A stretch of DNA of 64,000 nucleotides from Paralichthys olivaceus. Taxonomy: Eukaryota; Chordata; Actinopteri; Pleuronectiformes; Paralichthyidae. The notes beneath the pieces were generated by a model. It did no database searches. It had not been told where the DNA came from and worked only from the letters and a program-made list of their open reading frames with translations. The stretch is taken from NCBI RefSeq assembly GCF_024713975.1, contig NC_091112.1, forward strand, positions 9,222,001-9,286,000. Direction: 5' to 3'. Positions 1-21,190 of the stretch are shown here, one piece after another; the stretch's first letter is position 1, and each line of letters starts with the position of its first letter. The position numbers and the translations under genes are program-made.

Positions 1-580
1 TAAAAATCATGGAAGATAATTAACAAAGCACGAAGCTGTAGATTCAATTAATCTTGAGCTTTATTCCTGGGTATTTAGGGGTTTTCAGTAATGAGAGCTT
101 GAGTTAAAAATACTGCAATTAATATTCTGCACATGGTTTTATGTAGGTTATAGTCTTTTTTAGAATCAATACATTCATTTGTCAAATAATAACAAAATAC
201 ATAAAAAATTCAAAAATATAATATATTCAGTATAACAGCGTGAAGAAAGCTTTCAAATAGCATTTGTTTTTACACAGTACATTTAATTTACAGGATAAAT
301 AACATTTAACTAAAAACTTGAGCATAAAAATTTTAATAAAAAGATTGAAAGGAATTTTTAGGTAAACCTAGAATTTCTAAGAACTAATGCATTTGTGGAA
401 GTTTCTTAGTCTTAATGTATTAAGCATTTATGACAGACCTTCACGCTTCATAGTACATAAGTTATATACCATTAAGAACTATACCACCAAACCATGGAGC
501 TCCTGACACAGTGTATGTTAACCCTCTGGTGATCCCGAGGTTTTAAGGGGATTAATCAGGACTATTATCGATGGACTCAC
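1..580 (-). other. acot13: ACOT13 intron 2 (partial)
   Basis: AT-rich, with stops in all frames and no recognisable coding block. It lies directly 3' of the exon 2 donor at 580 on the minus strand, so it is read as intron. No repeat family was recognised here. Confidence 0.7.
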
Positions 581-999
581 GTTATGTTCATGTCCACACT
601 GACCCCCGGGGATCCTCTCTCACTGTGCATGATCGCCATGGTGGAGATGACATCGACCAGGGTGGCTGTCAGCCCGCCGTGCAGCGTCCCTCCCCGGTTG
701 GTGTGCTCCTCCTCTACCCGCATCTCGCACACCATCTTACCCGGGCTGGCGGACAAAATGTCCACCTGAGGAAAACACACGTGAAGCGAAGAGTGTGTGA
801 GCGACAGAGACTGGAAGAACGGGAATCAGCGGGCGGCAGGTTGGGTTCAAATATGACCACAGCCTCGAGGAAAGTCCTTAAAACGGTGGAGAAATATCAC
901 AGTGTGTGTCGTTACCTTGCTCAACACTCGGTCGAAACCCGGAGTGTCCACCATTGCTCTCATTAATTGTTTTATCGAGTTTAAAGACCGTGAAACCAT
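581..999 (-). CDS. acot13: Acyl-CoA thioesterase 13 (hotdog fold), 5' part; last exon outside window
   Basis: Two coding exons on the minus strand: 999-916 (28 codons, donor gtaacg) and 765-581 (61 codons plus 2 nt, donor gtgagt). They encode 89 complete residues plus a split Thr codon. The start at 999 gives a 28-residue first exon, against 27 in human. Exon 2 carries the hotdog thioesterase core EEEHTN..GTLHGGLTATLVD..ST and ends in VSVDMNIT. N51, G58, D66 and S84 match the human catalytic set N50/G57/D65/S83 with a one-residue offset. The family hydrolyses medium- and long-chain acyl-CoAs as a tetramer in mitochondria and cytosol. The C-terminal exon (the part after NIT) was not found in 1-580 and should lie to the left. 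The gene is divergent from TDP2. Identity is strong from the motif spacing; the exon 2 acceptor (cctcag) fits the frame. Confidence 0.93.
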
Positions 1000-1385
1000 A
1001 TTTTACTCCTGCTTAATACAACCAATGTCAAACTTCTGTTTACCTCCCACCGGAAACCACAGCGTGACATAATCCGTCCGGGTGAAACATGAGCTCCTTC
1101 TTGTTTGGACCTGTTGAAGCTAATGTGTTCGCTAGCATGAATATAAAGTAAAATGCGCAGCAACTGCAACTATATGTAGAAATATGTATTTTTAAATATT
1201 CACGTAGCGTAAAGTTGTATTTATTTGCTTGGTTTTTGTTTTAGTTTGTTTTAGCTAGCTATTTAGCAGCTTGACCCGGAAGATTTTCGCTGGTGCACCT
1301 GATAGAACTTGCAGAGCAAACAGGGAGCATGATATTTACATTGGATTTAGTTTCCCTGTGTGGTTAAATCTGGTGGCGACGCAAC
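1000..1385. promoter_or_regulatory. Bidirectional promoter between ACOT13 and TDP2
   Basis: 386 bp separate the two divergent start codons, so both 5' UTRs and both core promoters must fit here unless either gene has an upstream non-coding exon. Visible elements are a CCAAT box (1022-1026) and two ETS-type cores, ACCGGAAA near 1049-1056 and CCGGAAG at 1276-1282. No TATA box is convincing. The head-to-head arrangement matches the human ACOT13/TDP2 pair as I recall it. Transcription start sites cannot be placed from sequence alone. Confidence 0.7.
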
Positions 1386-3569
1386 ATGGCGTCCACATCT
1401 GACTCGGACAAAGCGTCAGTTTCTAACGTGGAGGAAAGCAGGAGCCGTCTCTGCGAGGAATTTGTGGCCATAGCAGGATCGGACAGCGCCGCGGCTCAGA
1501 GCTACCTGGCTTCAAATGGCTGGGAGATGGAGGTGCGGTGGTTAGCTTAGCTGCATCATGACCAGGGGACCTTAGCCTTTAGCTTGTAAACACTGCTCAT
1601 TTCATTTCCTCCATCAGAAAGCGTTGAACTCGTTCTTTGAGGCAGACATGGAGCGGATATTCGAGGCAGAAGATTTTCCAGAGACGGACGCCAGGCCTGA
1701 AACCAAGAGGAAGAAGGTTGAAGAAAAACCTGCAGAACCATGGTAAGCCCACTTATTCCTGACATATCACTTCGCAGTTAGTTTCACCATCTTTAGTGAA
1801 ACATTGCACATAAGTACGTTCCTGATGTGTGTAAAACGAACGATACTTGCTGATCTTGTCTGGTAAATGTTGGACAACCAAAATGACCCACGACTGAAGT
1901 GGCTTAAGATTGTTTTAAGACCCCTGAGTTTATCAAATTAAAAAAGGAGGAAAGATGTGACAGTTATAGTTATTATTCTGCTTCTGATTTATTTTCTGTC
2001 CTCTATTCTAATTGTTTTTGTAATACTTAACCCTAACCCCTTTTTTTAAATTAAAATGTAAATTACCACCTGCCTATATGTAAAAAGCCCATATCTGCTG
2101 TTTTGTAAATTTATATTCATTTCAATTCAAATCTGTGTTCAGACATACTTTGAAACTTACACTGTCTGTAAAATCTCCAGCATAGATTTGACCAAGGACA
2201 GCCCAGCCTCCTCACACAAACTGTCCGAGGAAGATGACGGTAAACTGTCGGTGATCTCCTGGAACGTGGACGGACTTGACACAGACAACCTTGCGGAGCG
2301 TGCTAGAGGCCTGTGTTCCTTCTTAGTCTTGTGAGCCTCTTTCTTCACTCTTGCATTTTATTGGCACCACTTGATGTTCAAATTATTGGGAGGAGGGCCG
2401 ATAAGCGTTCTTATATAATCTTTGTTGATATAAAGTCAGCTGCAGAGCCGTATCCCTGGAGATACAAAGTATGACTCAACGATACATAATCAACGCAGAT
2501 AGCCTTTGAAAAGTGAATTTTCTTTTCATGCAGATACACTCCTGATGTGGTTCTCCTACAGGAGCTCATTCCACCCTATGTCCAGTACTTGAAGAAACGG
2601 GCCGTCAGCTACTTGATCATTGAAGGTGCTTTATTTTAAATGGTCAGTGTTGGGTACTTAGAGTTTGAAACAGCAGGATCCATGTCTCAGAAAAGTAGTT
2701 CAGGATTCTGTAAAAGTTTCTACATACCCAGCATACACCACACATGTTTTTATACTGGGAAAAAAACATGGGATAACCTACAGACAAACTAGGTTATTTG
2801 ACCTGCACCTTCTCTGTCCTTGTCCCTGACCAGGTGGTGAAGAGGGTTACTTTACTGGTATGATGCTGAAGAGGTCACGAGTCAAACTGGTGGAGAGCAA
2901 GATAGTAACTTACCCCACCACACAGATGATGAGGAATCTGCTATTAGCTCAAGTTCGTGCACAGACAGTCATCAAATACTACAAATAACTCAATTCTGTT
3001 CACCCCAAATACATTTTTTCTCTCCTTGAAAATCAGGTGGATTTCAAAGGCCAGAAGCTGTGTCTGATGACGTCTCACTTTGAGAGCTGTAAGGGCCACG
3101 CACAGGAGCGGATGAAGCAGCTGCGAGTGGTGATGCAGAGGATGAGGGAGGCACCTGACGATGTCACCGTTCTGTTTGGAGGGGACACAAACCTGAGGGA
3201 CACTGAGGTTAGTAATTTGTCCCTTCAGTCACATGCAGTCACCTTTATTTACTTCTTTAGTAATTCTTAACCTGGCCTTCATCTCAGGTGGCCAAGGTGG
3301 GCCTGCCCTCCAGTGTGTGTGATGTGTGGGAGCGACTGGGCAAGCAGGAGCACTGCCGCTACACATGGGACACCAAAGCCAACAACAACAAGACTGTTCC
3401 CTATGTCAGTCGTTGCCGCTTTGACCGGGTTTACTTCCGCCCAGCATCAAAGGACGGAGTCCCACGTCTTGCCCCCGACCACATGGCCCTGGTGGGCCTG
3501 GAGAAGCTGGACTGTGGACGCTTCATTAGTGATCACTGGGGAATCTACTGCAGCTTCTCTGCTGGTTAG
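1386..3569 (+). CDS. tdp2: Tyrosyl-DNA phosphodiesterase 2
   Basis: Seven coding exons: 1386-1532, 1618-1742, 2181-2330, 2534-2625, 2834-2952, 3037-3207 and 3288-3569. All have GT..AG introns and a continuous frame, giving 361 aa (human 362). Residues about 20-60 are a UBA-like helical domain (LCEEFVAIAGSDSAAAQSYL..NGWEMEKALNSFFE). Residues about 112-358 form the exonuclease-endonuclease-phosphatase fold. All catalytic motifs are present: SWNVDGLD (N119), LLQE (E151), GGDTNLRD (D261, N263) and SDHW (D350, H351). The enzyme removes 5'-phosphotyrosyl adducts left on DNA by trapped topoisomerase II, in the nucleus and Mg2+-dependently. It also acts as the VPg unlinkase on picornaviral RNA. A basic KRKKVEE stretch between the domains (about 80-86) could be a nuclear signal. 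Symbol suffixes used in other fish (tdp2a/b) cannot be assigned here. Confidence 0.97.
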
Positions 3570-3795
3570 AAATGTATGGATTGCTAAAACATGCGAGTCA
3601 ATGTCTAGTTAGTTTTGTGTAAAGTGAACCAGCATTGCCTCTGGGATGAGAGCACAGAATCAGTATCTCCTTTAATTTTCTCACCTCTGGTTGCCTGATT
3701 TTAAAGCTTGATTTGATTTGTTTTATTATTTGAACTTAAAATGGAAAAATAAATTCAGAAAGGACCAATAAATGTAAAAACAAGTTTGCAATGAT
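3570..3795 (+). other. tdp2: TDP2 3' UTR and polyadenylation signals
   Basis: Two AATAAA hexamers follow the stop codon, at 3748-3753 and 3767-3772, so cleavage is expected around 3770-3795. The UTR would be only about 200 nt. Inferred from the hexamers; no transcript evidence. Confidence 0.6.
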
Positions 3796-4265
3796 TTGAG
3801 ATTAACTTTTTTAGTTGGGTATGAAATTTACAGCCTTTACCCTTGACAGTGCAATCCAACCACATGGTCAGCTTAAAGGGTGCTCAGTGTTTCTACCTCC
3901 AGCAAGACTAATGCCCCATCTTTCCATATCAAAGGAAGTGAAAAGAAATCCAGGATCCACCCGTTTATCCAAATCCACTATAAATGTTGTTCTGGAGGGT
4001 TTATTCACATCACACGATCTTCATCAACAGTTGCAGCTTGCCCACTAATGTTCTAGTTAAATTCACTTTAGGGACTAGGTTCGGCCTGAAAATGATTATT
4101 CATGTGAGATTTTTTTTAGTTGTAACTACTCGTCAAATTGTCTGTATTTTAAAATATAGTTTGTAGCAGCAGGAAGCTTCAGTTACATTTTAGAAATGAT
4201 TATGATTGATGTCAACAACTATATTGTATGAACTGGCAGCACTGTTAGTAATTTTGGCATCAACA

Positions 4266-4279
4266 CCACTAGAGGGCAG
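4266..4279 (+). promoter_or_regulatory. CTCF-like core motif
   Basis: CCACTAGAGGGCAG matches the degenerate CTCF core CCASYAGRKGGCRS at all 14 positions. It lies between the convergent TDP2 and TMEM64 genes, where the human-6p22-type block meets the human-8q21-type block. A motif match does not show occupancy. The same string also occurs in some interspersed repeats. Confidence 0.5.
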
Positions 4280-6054
4280 TACAGAGTTATTTTTATATAT
4301 ATAAATATAAAAAGGCCAAACTACAAAATAAATACAAAACAAAGATAATCCAGAGCTTGATAAACTAAACTTTTTGATTTATATAATTTGTAATATCTGA
4401 CAAGTACCAGATTTGAAAAAAGACCTATTATTATTATAGAATTATTCGATAGCACCTATAATATATATCCTACATTTTGACAATCTCTGAAGAACTGAGT
4501 TCTACATTAACCACATGTAAGCGCCACCTCTCGGTTCCTGACATCACTGTCAAGAGTTATCTCTCTGCGACACCCCCTAAGGTCTGAGAGGGTGTTTTCA
4601 TGTTTGTCTGGCATATAGACAGTGCAGTGTGTTTGTTTTTTTACCACACAGTTACAGAGTGAAGAAGAGCTGACCTTAGGAGAGGACACAGATGTGACTG
4701 TTCCGTGGGATCTGGCGTCATCAGAAAAGGCCCTCCCTCCCTTTCTCCCTCCCTTGTCTGTCTCCCTGGTTTCAGATCAGCAAGGACACATGGAACGAAG
4801 CTGCCGCTCTTTAATGAGTTCACCTAAAACCTGCAATATGTCAATCTTAAGAATAAGCATCCCTTTCTTTCAAGGTGTCGTGATCATTTGTGGTATCATG
4901 TGGATATTTTCTTTTCTCTCTGTGGAGTTCAGGAGACACTAGGCCACCTGACACAGCTTAAAAACATGTCTCTTGATACGTCACGGTTAAAAAAATAGCT
5001 TATGCACCTTATCTTTAACTGGGATATTTCTGCTGCTACATATATTAATACCTTACATGCAAAATATGTTTGAACACAATGGATTTTCATGATTACTGTC
5101 CCAATTTGAATATATCTGATCACCAGTTTGATTTAAACAAAAACATATTTGTGTCTCTATCTCTAGGTTCTGCTTTCAGAGAGGATGATCACATGCATGG
5201 GTCCATACTGCCTTTTTCTAATGGCCATTAAATGATAATTAACTAATCACATGGACTCACATTGATTATAATTTCTCAGTGGTGAGCAACACAAATACAC
5301 CATGCATTAATGTGTGCATCAAATCATCATTAGTAGTGTATTACTTTTGCATTAGAAATGTTTGATGTCATTGATGGACTGTTTGAAAAGTTATTTGACA
5401 CACAGCAGATATATCAGAGTCATTTCACTTCCCAGCCTCATCCAGAGGTGCACCACTATTTTTCCTGAGCAGTTTCACTCCACAGCAGCAGGTCAGAGAT
5501 GGTACAGATGGAGGCGACAGCTGTCTGGGCCAAGAAAGTGGTCATGTGATCAATCCGTCTTGAGCTGGATCCCCGTACCAGAGGCCAATCAACATCCCCC
5601 TCCTCCACAAATCCTTAAACATCTGCACCACAAGTTTCCCTCTGGATGGATGCATAGACATTTTTTTAATATATTATTTCCCTCTCAGATGTATTTTCAA
5701 GCACCAACAGCCTCTCAGATGTATTTTTGTATCTTTCCTTCCAAAAGCATAGCCCTCAGTGAGAGCTGAGGATTTTATTTGAGGCCTGTCAAAATGAATG
5801 TTCTTGGCTGTGCGTGGACGTATCTGTGCGCAGGCGGCGAGGCTGCGAGGCTGCGGGAGGCCCTTTGTCCTTTGAGGCTGGGTTGGATGATGATGGATTG
5901 GACACAGATATGACCCCAGCCTGACTGTGTTGTGCAAAGAGCAGCAGAGGAATCTGTGCTGCAGCTCAGCAGACAATGCAATAAAAAGCAAGAGGTGTCT
6001 GAGCTGTTACCGTTTGACTGATTAAATTTAAATCAAATGTATTATTATTATTCA

Positions 6055-6590
6055 GGTTAGGTTGAGGTTAGGGTCAAATTTAGAGTTAGGGTTAGCATTT
6101 TTATTTAGGTTAATTTAGATTAGGGGGTTAGGTTTAGGTAAGGTTTAGGGTTTTATGGGTTGGGTTATATTTTTTCTAAGATTAGGGTTGAGGTTAGGTT
6201 AAATTTAAGGTAAGGGTTAGTAAGTAGTAACTAGGGTTAGGGGTTTAGGGTTGTATTTAAGATTCTAATTAGGGTTAGGATTGTAACTAGAGTTAGGGTT
6301 GTAATTAGGGTTAGGGTTGTGTTTGGGGTTAGGGCTACAGTTAGGGTTGGGGTTAGGTTAGGGGAAATGAACCTCTCTCAAAAAGAGACAGGGGATGCAC
6401 GGTCGTGAGTAATCGTGATTTGTAAAAATGTTGAATAAAACTTTTGTGCCCTTGGACAACGTTTCAACTCTGTTTGGTCTTCCTCAGGTCCACTATGGCA
6501 CCTTATCCCTTAGGGTTGGGGTTGGGGTTAGGGTTGTGGTTAGAATTTGCAGTTAGGGTTAGGGGGTTAGAGCTAGGGGTTGGGGTTGCT
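6055..6590 (+). repeat. Degenerate telomere-like (TTAGGG)-related repeat tract
   Basis: The plus strand repeats GGGTTAGGGTT, GGTTAGGGTTGT and similar variants across about 6055-6362, and again at about 6508-6590, with roughly 145 bp of non-repetitive sequence between. Perfect TTAGGG units are interspersed with TTGGGG, TTAGGTT and GTAATTAGGG variants. The array is therefore old or was built from a variant unit, not a fresh telomere insertion. The G-rich strand is the plus strand throughout. Confidence 0.85.
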
Positions 6591-6742
6591 GCCCCTGGTC
6601 CCAGGCACACTGACAGGGATGGCCGCGCAACGCACCACAGTCCAGCCCTCATTACCATCTTTAAAGTAGCCCATGTTTCCAGGAGATCAATATAAGTCAA
6701 TGCAATGTCATCTGAAGTCATGGACTTGGACATGGACATGAC

Positions 6743-6776
6743 TGTGTGTGTGTGTGTGTGTGTGTTTGTGTGTGTG
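6743..6776. repeat. (TG)n microsatellite
   Basis: Near-perfect TG dinucleotide run with one TTTG interruption, about 150 bp after the telomere-like tract. Confidence 0.95.
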
Positions 6777-7699
6777 ATCACAGCACTGCTCTCCAGCAGA
6801 ATCTAGCCAAACCATGTCAGACACCATCCACACGCACCCCCACCTCCCCCTGCACAGATAGCTTGTCACAGGCAAGGGCAAGGGCAGGCATAAGTGCCGC
6901 TCCACTCTATATCACCCCTTCCACATCCATCACGACTTCACTTCAAAATCGTGGCGACAAACTATCCCAGAAGCCAGCGTTATTTCTGGCCGTACAGTGC
7001 CGCTGCTGCTCCTGCTGAATATTTGAGGGCTGACAGTTATTTAGAGGTTTGCAAGGTAAGGGAAAAACCTTCTAAGCAAGAATATTTTGTCTTCTCATCA
7101 CTTTGAAAGGACGAGGGATGAAGCCAGGTATGCTGGGATTTGGGGGTGAGGTTATGATGTGAGGGGAATAGGATTATGAAATGTGTGGCAGCTTAAAGAT
7201 ACCGAAGAGCTGAAACTTAACTTGTGTAGGGAAGATGGAGTTTCCCACAGATGCAATTATGTTTGGCGGCTTTTTCCATCTTAAATAACAAAGATGACAA
7301 AAAAATTTGTAAAAGCTAGGAAAAACATGGGTTTAGAGTTAGTTTGGCAACACAGTATTACATAAGGTATCCTACACTGGAGATTTAGTCATCCATGAGG
7401 ATTGGGGAAGAATGGTCAAAAAGGATGCAGAATGTAATTCTTTAACATTAGAGGAGAGATATTATACTCATATTCATGATTTAAATGTGGGTTATTAAAC
7501 ATCACTTTCTTCATAGTGGCTATCTTTTCAGCTTCTGTCTGAAACGTTCCGCTCCTGTCTCTTTAAGCCTTGAAGGCTGAGGGATACTTATTGTCTCACG
7601 TCAAATTAACTCCACTTGCATTCCTCTTTAAGAACAGATCTGATAGTAGAAAAGTTAAAGGTGCTAGAACAAAAACAAGAATGTGACCAAACCATTTGT

Positions 7700-10509
7700 A
7701 ACAAAGCCTGACAGGTTTTATTTTCTCTCTCATAAATAACACTGAACAAGCATCGTACAGCGATAAATATCAATATTTATACACTGTAAAATTCTCTCTA
7801 TTACAAAATACAGTATATGTGTAATGCACTTGATACAGATGGGGAAGTATTGCATTTCATAGCACCAAATGGGACCCTTTAAAGTTCATGATCTCATACT
7901 GTAGTCCCTTGTAAGAGGACAGGTGTGCAGTTATGTCCCAGACCCAGATTCAGGTCTTGCGTGGGTGCCTATGAAATATACTTCCCTTAGGAATCAGTTG
8001 TTGCATAACTAGATCTAAGTTAAATAGAGCCCACCTATAAAGAACCAAAGCCTCTGCTGTAAAACTGCTTGTTTTCCAAAATCTTTTTTCTGGCCGAGAA
8101 GCTGAAATATTATGAAGCGTGTTTCACGTTTTTAAATTTTCGAATCAAACACTGTGTAACGTCCACTTCTCTCCTACTTCTGAGAGCAACAGCTGCAAGA
8201 TTCACACTCTACTTGGAGAGTAGGTACACTGCTGTCAGATGAAAACCTTGTGAATTTATATTTTCCAATTAAGAACTAAAGAAAAACAAATTTCCATTTC
8301 TTTAAAAGTGAGGAATAGAGTATATTTCATGAAGCTCTTAGCCATAAAAACATGCTCTCATCCCTCTCTATGGAAAAGTTCAATTCAAGTAAGACGCTGG
8401 AAAAATGTTCAGGTGCAATTAGCAAGATTTTTCAATTATTAAGTGATCAGCGGGTTCAGGGACTCTCCGAACAAAGTGTTACGAAGCTGAACAGACTGTT
8501 CTGTTCTCAGAAGTGTCACCTCCACATCTTTGTCAACGCAGACATGTCTGTCAGAGGCATGAGGAGGTAAAAGGCAGGTTGAACATTGGAACGTAAACTT
8601 AGGAATGTTGAAACTCAATCTTACAGAGGAACGTGAACGAATAACGAATCAAATGCAGTTGACAAATATGTCTGGAACTTTGGATCCGAACAGCAACTCC
8701 TCAACAATTGGCTGAAGATCTTATCGGTAGGACTTCTATCTGATTTATTTTTTTTTTTTTGCTCTTGACTTTCAAACATTATTGCTAAATTCAGACAGGA
8801 AGGGGCCCTTTCAACCAACATATAGCATGAGAATAACTTGACATCTTTTCAGACTGACAGCATGGAATGTGGGCAAAACTCTGACAAACATGCATAACAT
8901 AAAAATCCAAAAACAAAAAGAATTTTAAACAGATGTAGTGACATAAAAATGGGTATTATATAGGAGCCCTTAATATTCCTCAATCAGATTTTGACTGGGG
9001 AGCAGCATCACAAAAATTCATGTAAAAATAAAAAGTATCATCACATTCATCATTTTAGTGTCTATGTTGTGTTTGATTGTCAGCTTCTGAGACCCATGTT
9101 CCATCTCCTGACCAACCAAACCCCTTCCCACTTTAACTTATCTTTATGAAAATAATGTTGTCGTGGACTGTGCATACGAATATGCACAATGAGCTTTGTT
9201 GATGTGTTATTAAGAGACAAAACATACGGATTCTTCACAGGTCAGTTCTATCATTACCAACATTATTAAGTAATAAAATAAAGTCATAAGTCACACAGCC
9301 TTAGCTCGGGTGGAGCCAGTGTTACAATATCTAATAAACTTTATCAAATTATGGCACATAGAAAATAACAGCCTCTTTATCTCATCATATACTCCTTACG
9401 TAAGTAAAACCCCAAAAAACTGCTTTGTCATGCATGACATTTCATCTCTGATTAGTTTGGTTTCAGCACTGTAGTATATGACATTCACACTTCATCACTG
9501 ATGTATTGCACAGCATTTTCAAAACTATCTTAAGCAAGAACTATGTATTAAATTTAAAAAAGCGAATGTAAAACCAAATCACTCATAAACTTTTACAGGA
9601 AAGCTCAGCGTCTCAGTTTCTGTAGCAGAGCAATGTGGCTATGCTGCTGAGGAGCCGCTCGCACTGTGCATTTCGACTTTTCCTGCCAGACCCGTTCCTG
9701 AGTTTCCTGCTGTGAATTCTTCTCCCCTCTCCAGCTGCTGCTTCTCAAAACTGCAGAAGTGCTAAAATGATCTGTGGGCAGGGGAGGCCAATTCAGCTGA
9801 TGTGGTCATAAGCAAGTCAGAGAGGCCTGTAGGACTCACTGCTCCTCGCCCCATAGTCCAAAAATAAGACACTTAAAAATTAACTGGAGTAAATGGCCTA
9901 ATTTGTACAAAAATATTATTAATGCCCTTATTATTTACATCGTAAATTAACATGGGATGTCAACAAATCCTAAAATGTCCTGAAATTAAATAAGAACAGA
10001 TGAAGTATGAGATAAAGGTGCATAGGTTGGCATTCTTTTGACACTGAAAACAATTCCTTGGTTCTCTAGAAAGCTCCAGATTGCACATTCATAGCTTTAG
10101 CAGGCAGTTAATGCCAACTGTTTTTTTTTTTTACATGACTCACTCGCTCATTCAGCCACTGCTGATTTCTCTTGTCATCCTAATTTTATTGACATCTCCT
10201 GTAACAGTAAATGTCAAGAAGTACCTTGATGTAAATAACACAAATTTAAAATAAATTCCCACAATGACATACCTCAAATCTATATTCGTCAACACCTTTT
10301 CTTCAAAGGTGCCTGGTCCCAACACTTGTAAAAAAAAAAAAAAAAAATGTACCGACTGAAGACAAACAGTTTAGAGTCATTCTTCACATGGGTGAAGACG
10401 TACCATACCACCACCAACGGGTTTTGGGCTGTTTTCCAGAGGGTTCCCTTCGGATCTGTAGTTTTACAGCTCAGTCATAGGAGCTACCACCTCATGTGGT
10501 TAATTGACG
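7700..10509 (-). other. tmem64: Probable TMEM64 3' UTR
   Basis: Continues from the TMEM64 stop codon at 10510 without further coding exons. On the minus strand an AATAAA hexamer sits at 7722-7717, predicting cleavage near 7700 and a UTR of about 2.8 kb. Homopolymer A/T runs occur at 8750-8760, 10122-10132 and about 10329-10347. Short frames inside it (for example 8352-8570 on the other strand) look like chance. The end position is an inference; an earlier signal could be used. Confidence 0.5.
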
Positions 10510-19970
<9,461 letters not shown>

Positions 19971-20313
19971 ATCACGACTTCAGCTTCTACCGTTTCACTT
20001 TAATTATTCAAAGCAGCCAATGAGAAAGGATCAATTCACAGTGACGTTGTATCCAGTTGCACAGCAGCTAATAATGAGTTCTGTTAATTAGGAGGAGGAA
20101 ATAGTTCACCAATGATTTTTAGGTCAGCATAATGGTGACAGTAGTGTTCACATTAGATTAGGTGGAGGGCCAGACAAGCACGTTTCTCATTGAAAGTCTG
20201 TGTATTATTTTATTGTTGTTCCTTTCTTTCATTATTGTTTTTTTCTTCATATATATTTGATGTTCTCTCATGTTCCAAATCGATAAACAAATCAAATCAA
20301 AAGATAAGTATTA

Positions 20314-20343
20314 TATATATATATATACAGTATATATATATAA
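20314..20343. repeat. Palindromic (TA)n tract
   Basis: Two TATATA runs flank a central ACAGTATA, so the block is nearly self-complementary and could extrude a hairpin. Simple-sequence DNA; no coding role. Confidence 0.85.
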
Positions 20344-21176
20344 TGTGCTCAAGTATAGATTAGAATCAGAATCTGCTTATTTGTCATGTATGTGCTATAT
20401 TATTGTAGAATTTATATTACTGGATCATTACAATTGTTGAATTAAAACATAAACAGCATTTTTGTAGATGGTTGAGGTGCAGCTAAAATGTACTTATGTA
20501 TGCTATAGTTGGGTTGTTTACTGCGTCATAATTTATAGGCTTTCATGTATCAATATCAATTCTCAATTCTCTGATAAGTAAACACTAGAGGTCAAAAGAA
20601 ATTTTGAAAAAAAAAAAAAAATTTTTTTAAATCCCTCAAATTTTTTTTTGTTTTAGTGTAAAATATTATTAGATGGACACAAGTTAAGTACAAGCATTTT
20701 AAATAAAAGGGAAAATATATTATTTATTCAGGTAAGTTTTATTGATCAAACTGTTTTATATAAAGAAAAATGTAGCATACGCCATGAACTAAAAGTAATT
20801 GGTAATAACCAATGCATTTTATATTGATCTTCTTGTATACATATCTTCTTGTAGCCTGTTTCTGTGAGCATAATACAGTAACCTGAAGGGAATCTCCTTG
20901 CTTTGCATAAATACATTTATAATGAGGGGAGTGAAGCAGACAAACAGTGCATTCATGCAGCTACCACTGCTCAGCCCCTGGCTCGCCCAGCTGTGGGTGA
21001 AGGAAGGTGGTAGTCCCCAAACAAACTTTGTGCAGCAACTGTTATGACTGTGTGTCACTGAAAAACCTTCGACCCTATGACCTGGACTGTTGATGATATT
21101 GAATCCCTCTCTCCACGCACATTAAAAATGTAGCTGTATGTTGGATAATAGTATTTGACTGCATCCTCGTGGCAAT

Positions 21177-21190
21177 CCACTAGAGGGAAC
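21177..21190 (+). promoter_or_regulatory. CTCF-like motif, 13/14
   Basis: CCACTAGAGGGAAC differs from the CCASYAGRKGGCRS core at one position (A for the C of GGC). It lies between the divergent TMEM64 and NECAB1 genes. Weaker than the 4266 site. Confidence 0.3.

Larger units (their letters stand above)
3796..7695. other. Intergenic region between convergent TDP2 and TMEM64
   Basis: No conserved coding sequence was found on either strand; the open frames here lack splice support and known domains. It holds a perfect CTCF-core match (4266-4279), degenerate telomere-like repeats (6055-6590) and a (TG)n tract (6743-6776). The rest is ordinary AT-rich DNA. Confidence 0.6.

Noticed and set aside
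571-966. 131-codon plus-strand frame opposite ACOT13
   Set aside because: Antisense shadow; the minus strand carries the hotdog thioesterase motifs and matching splice sites.
8352-8570. 72-codon plus-strand frame
   Set aside because: Lies in the presumed TMEM64 3' UTR on the other strand, with no domain, splice partner or conserved feature.
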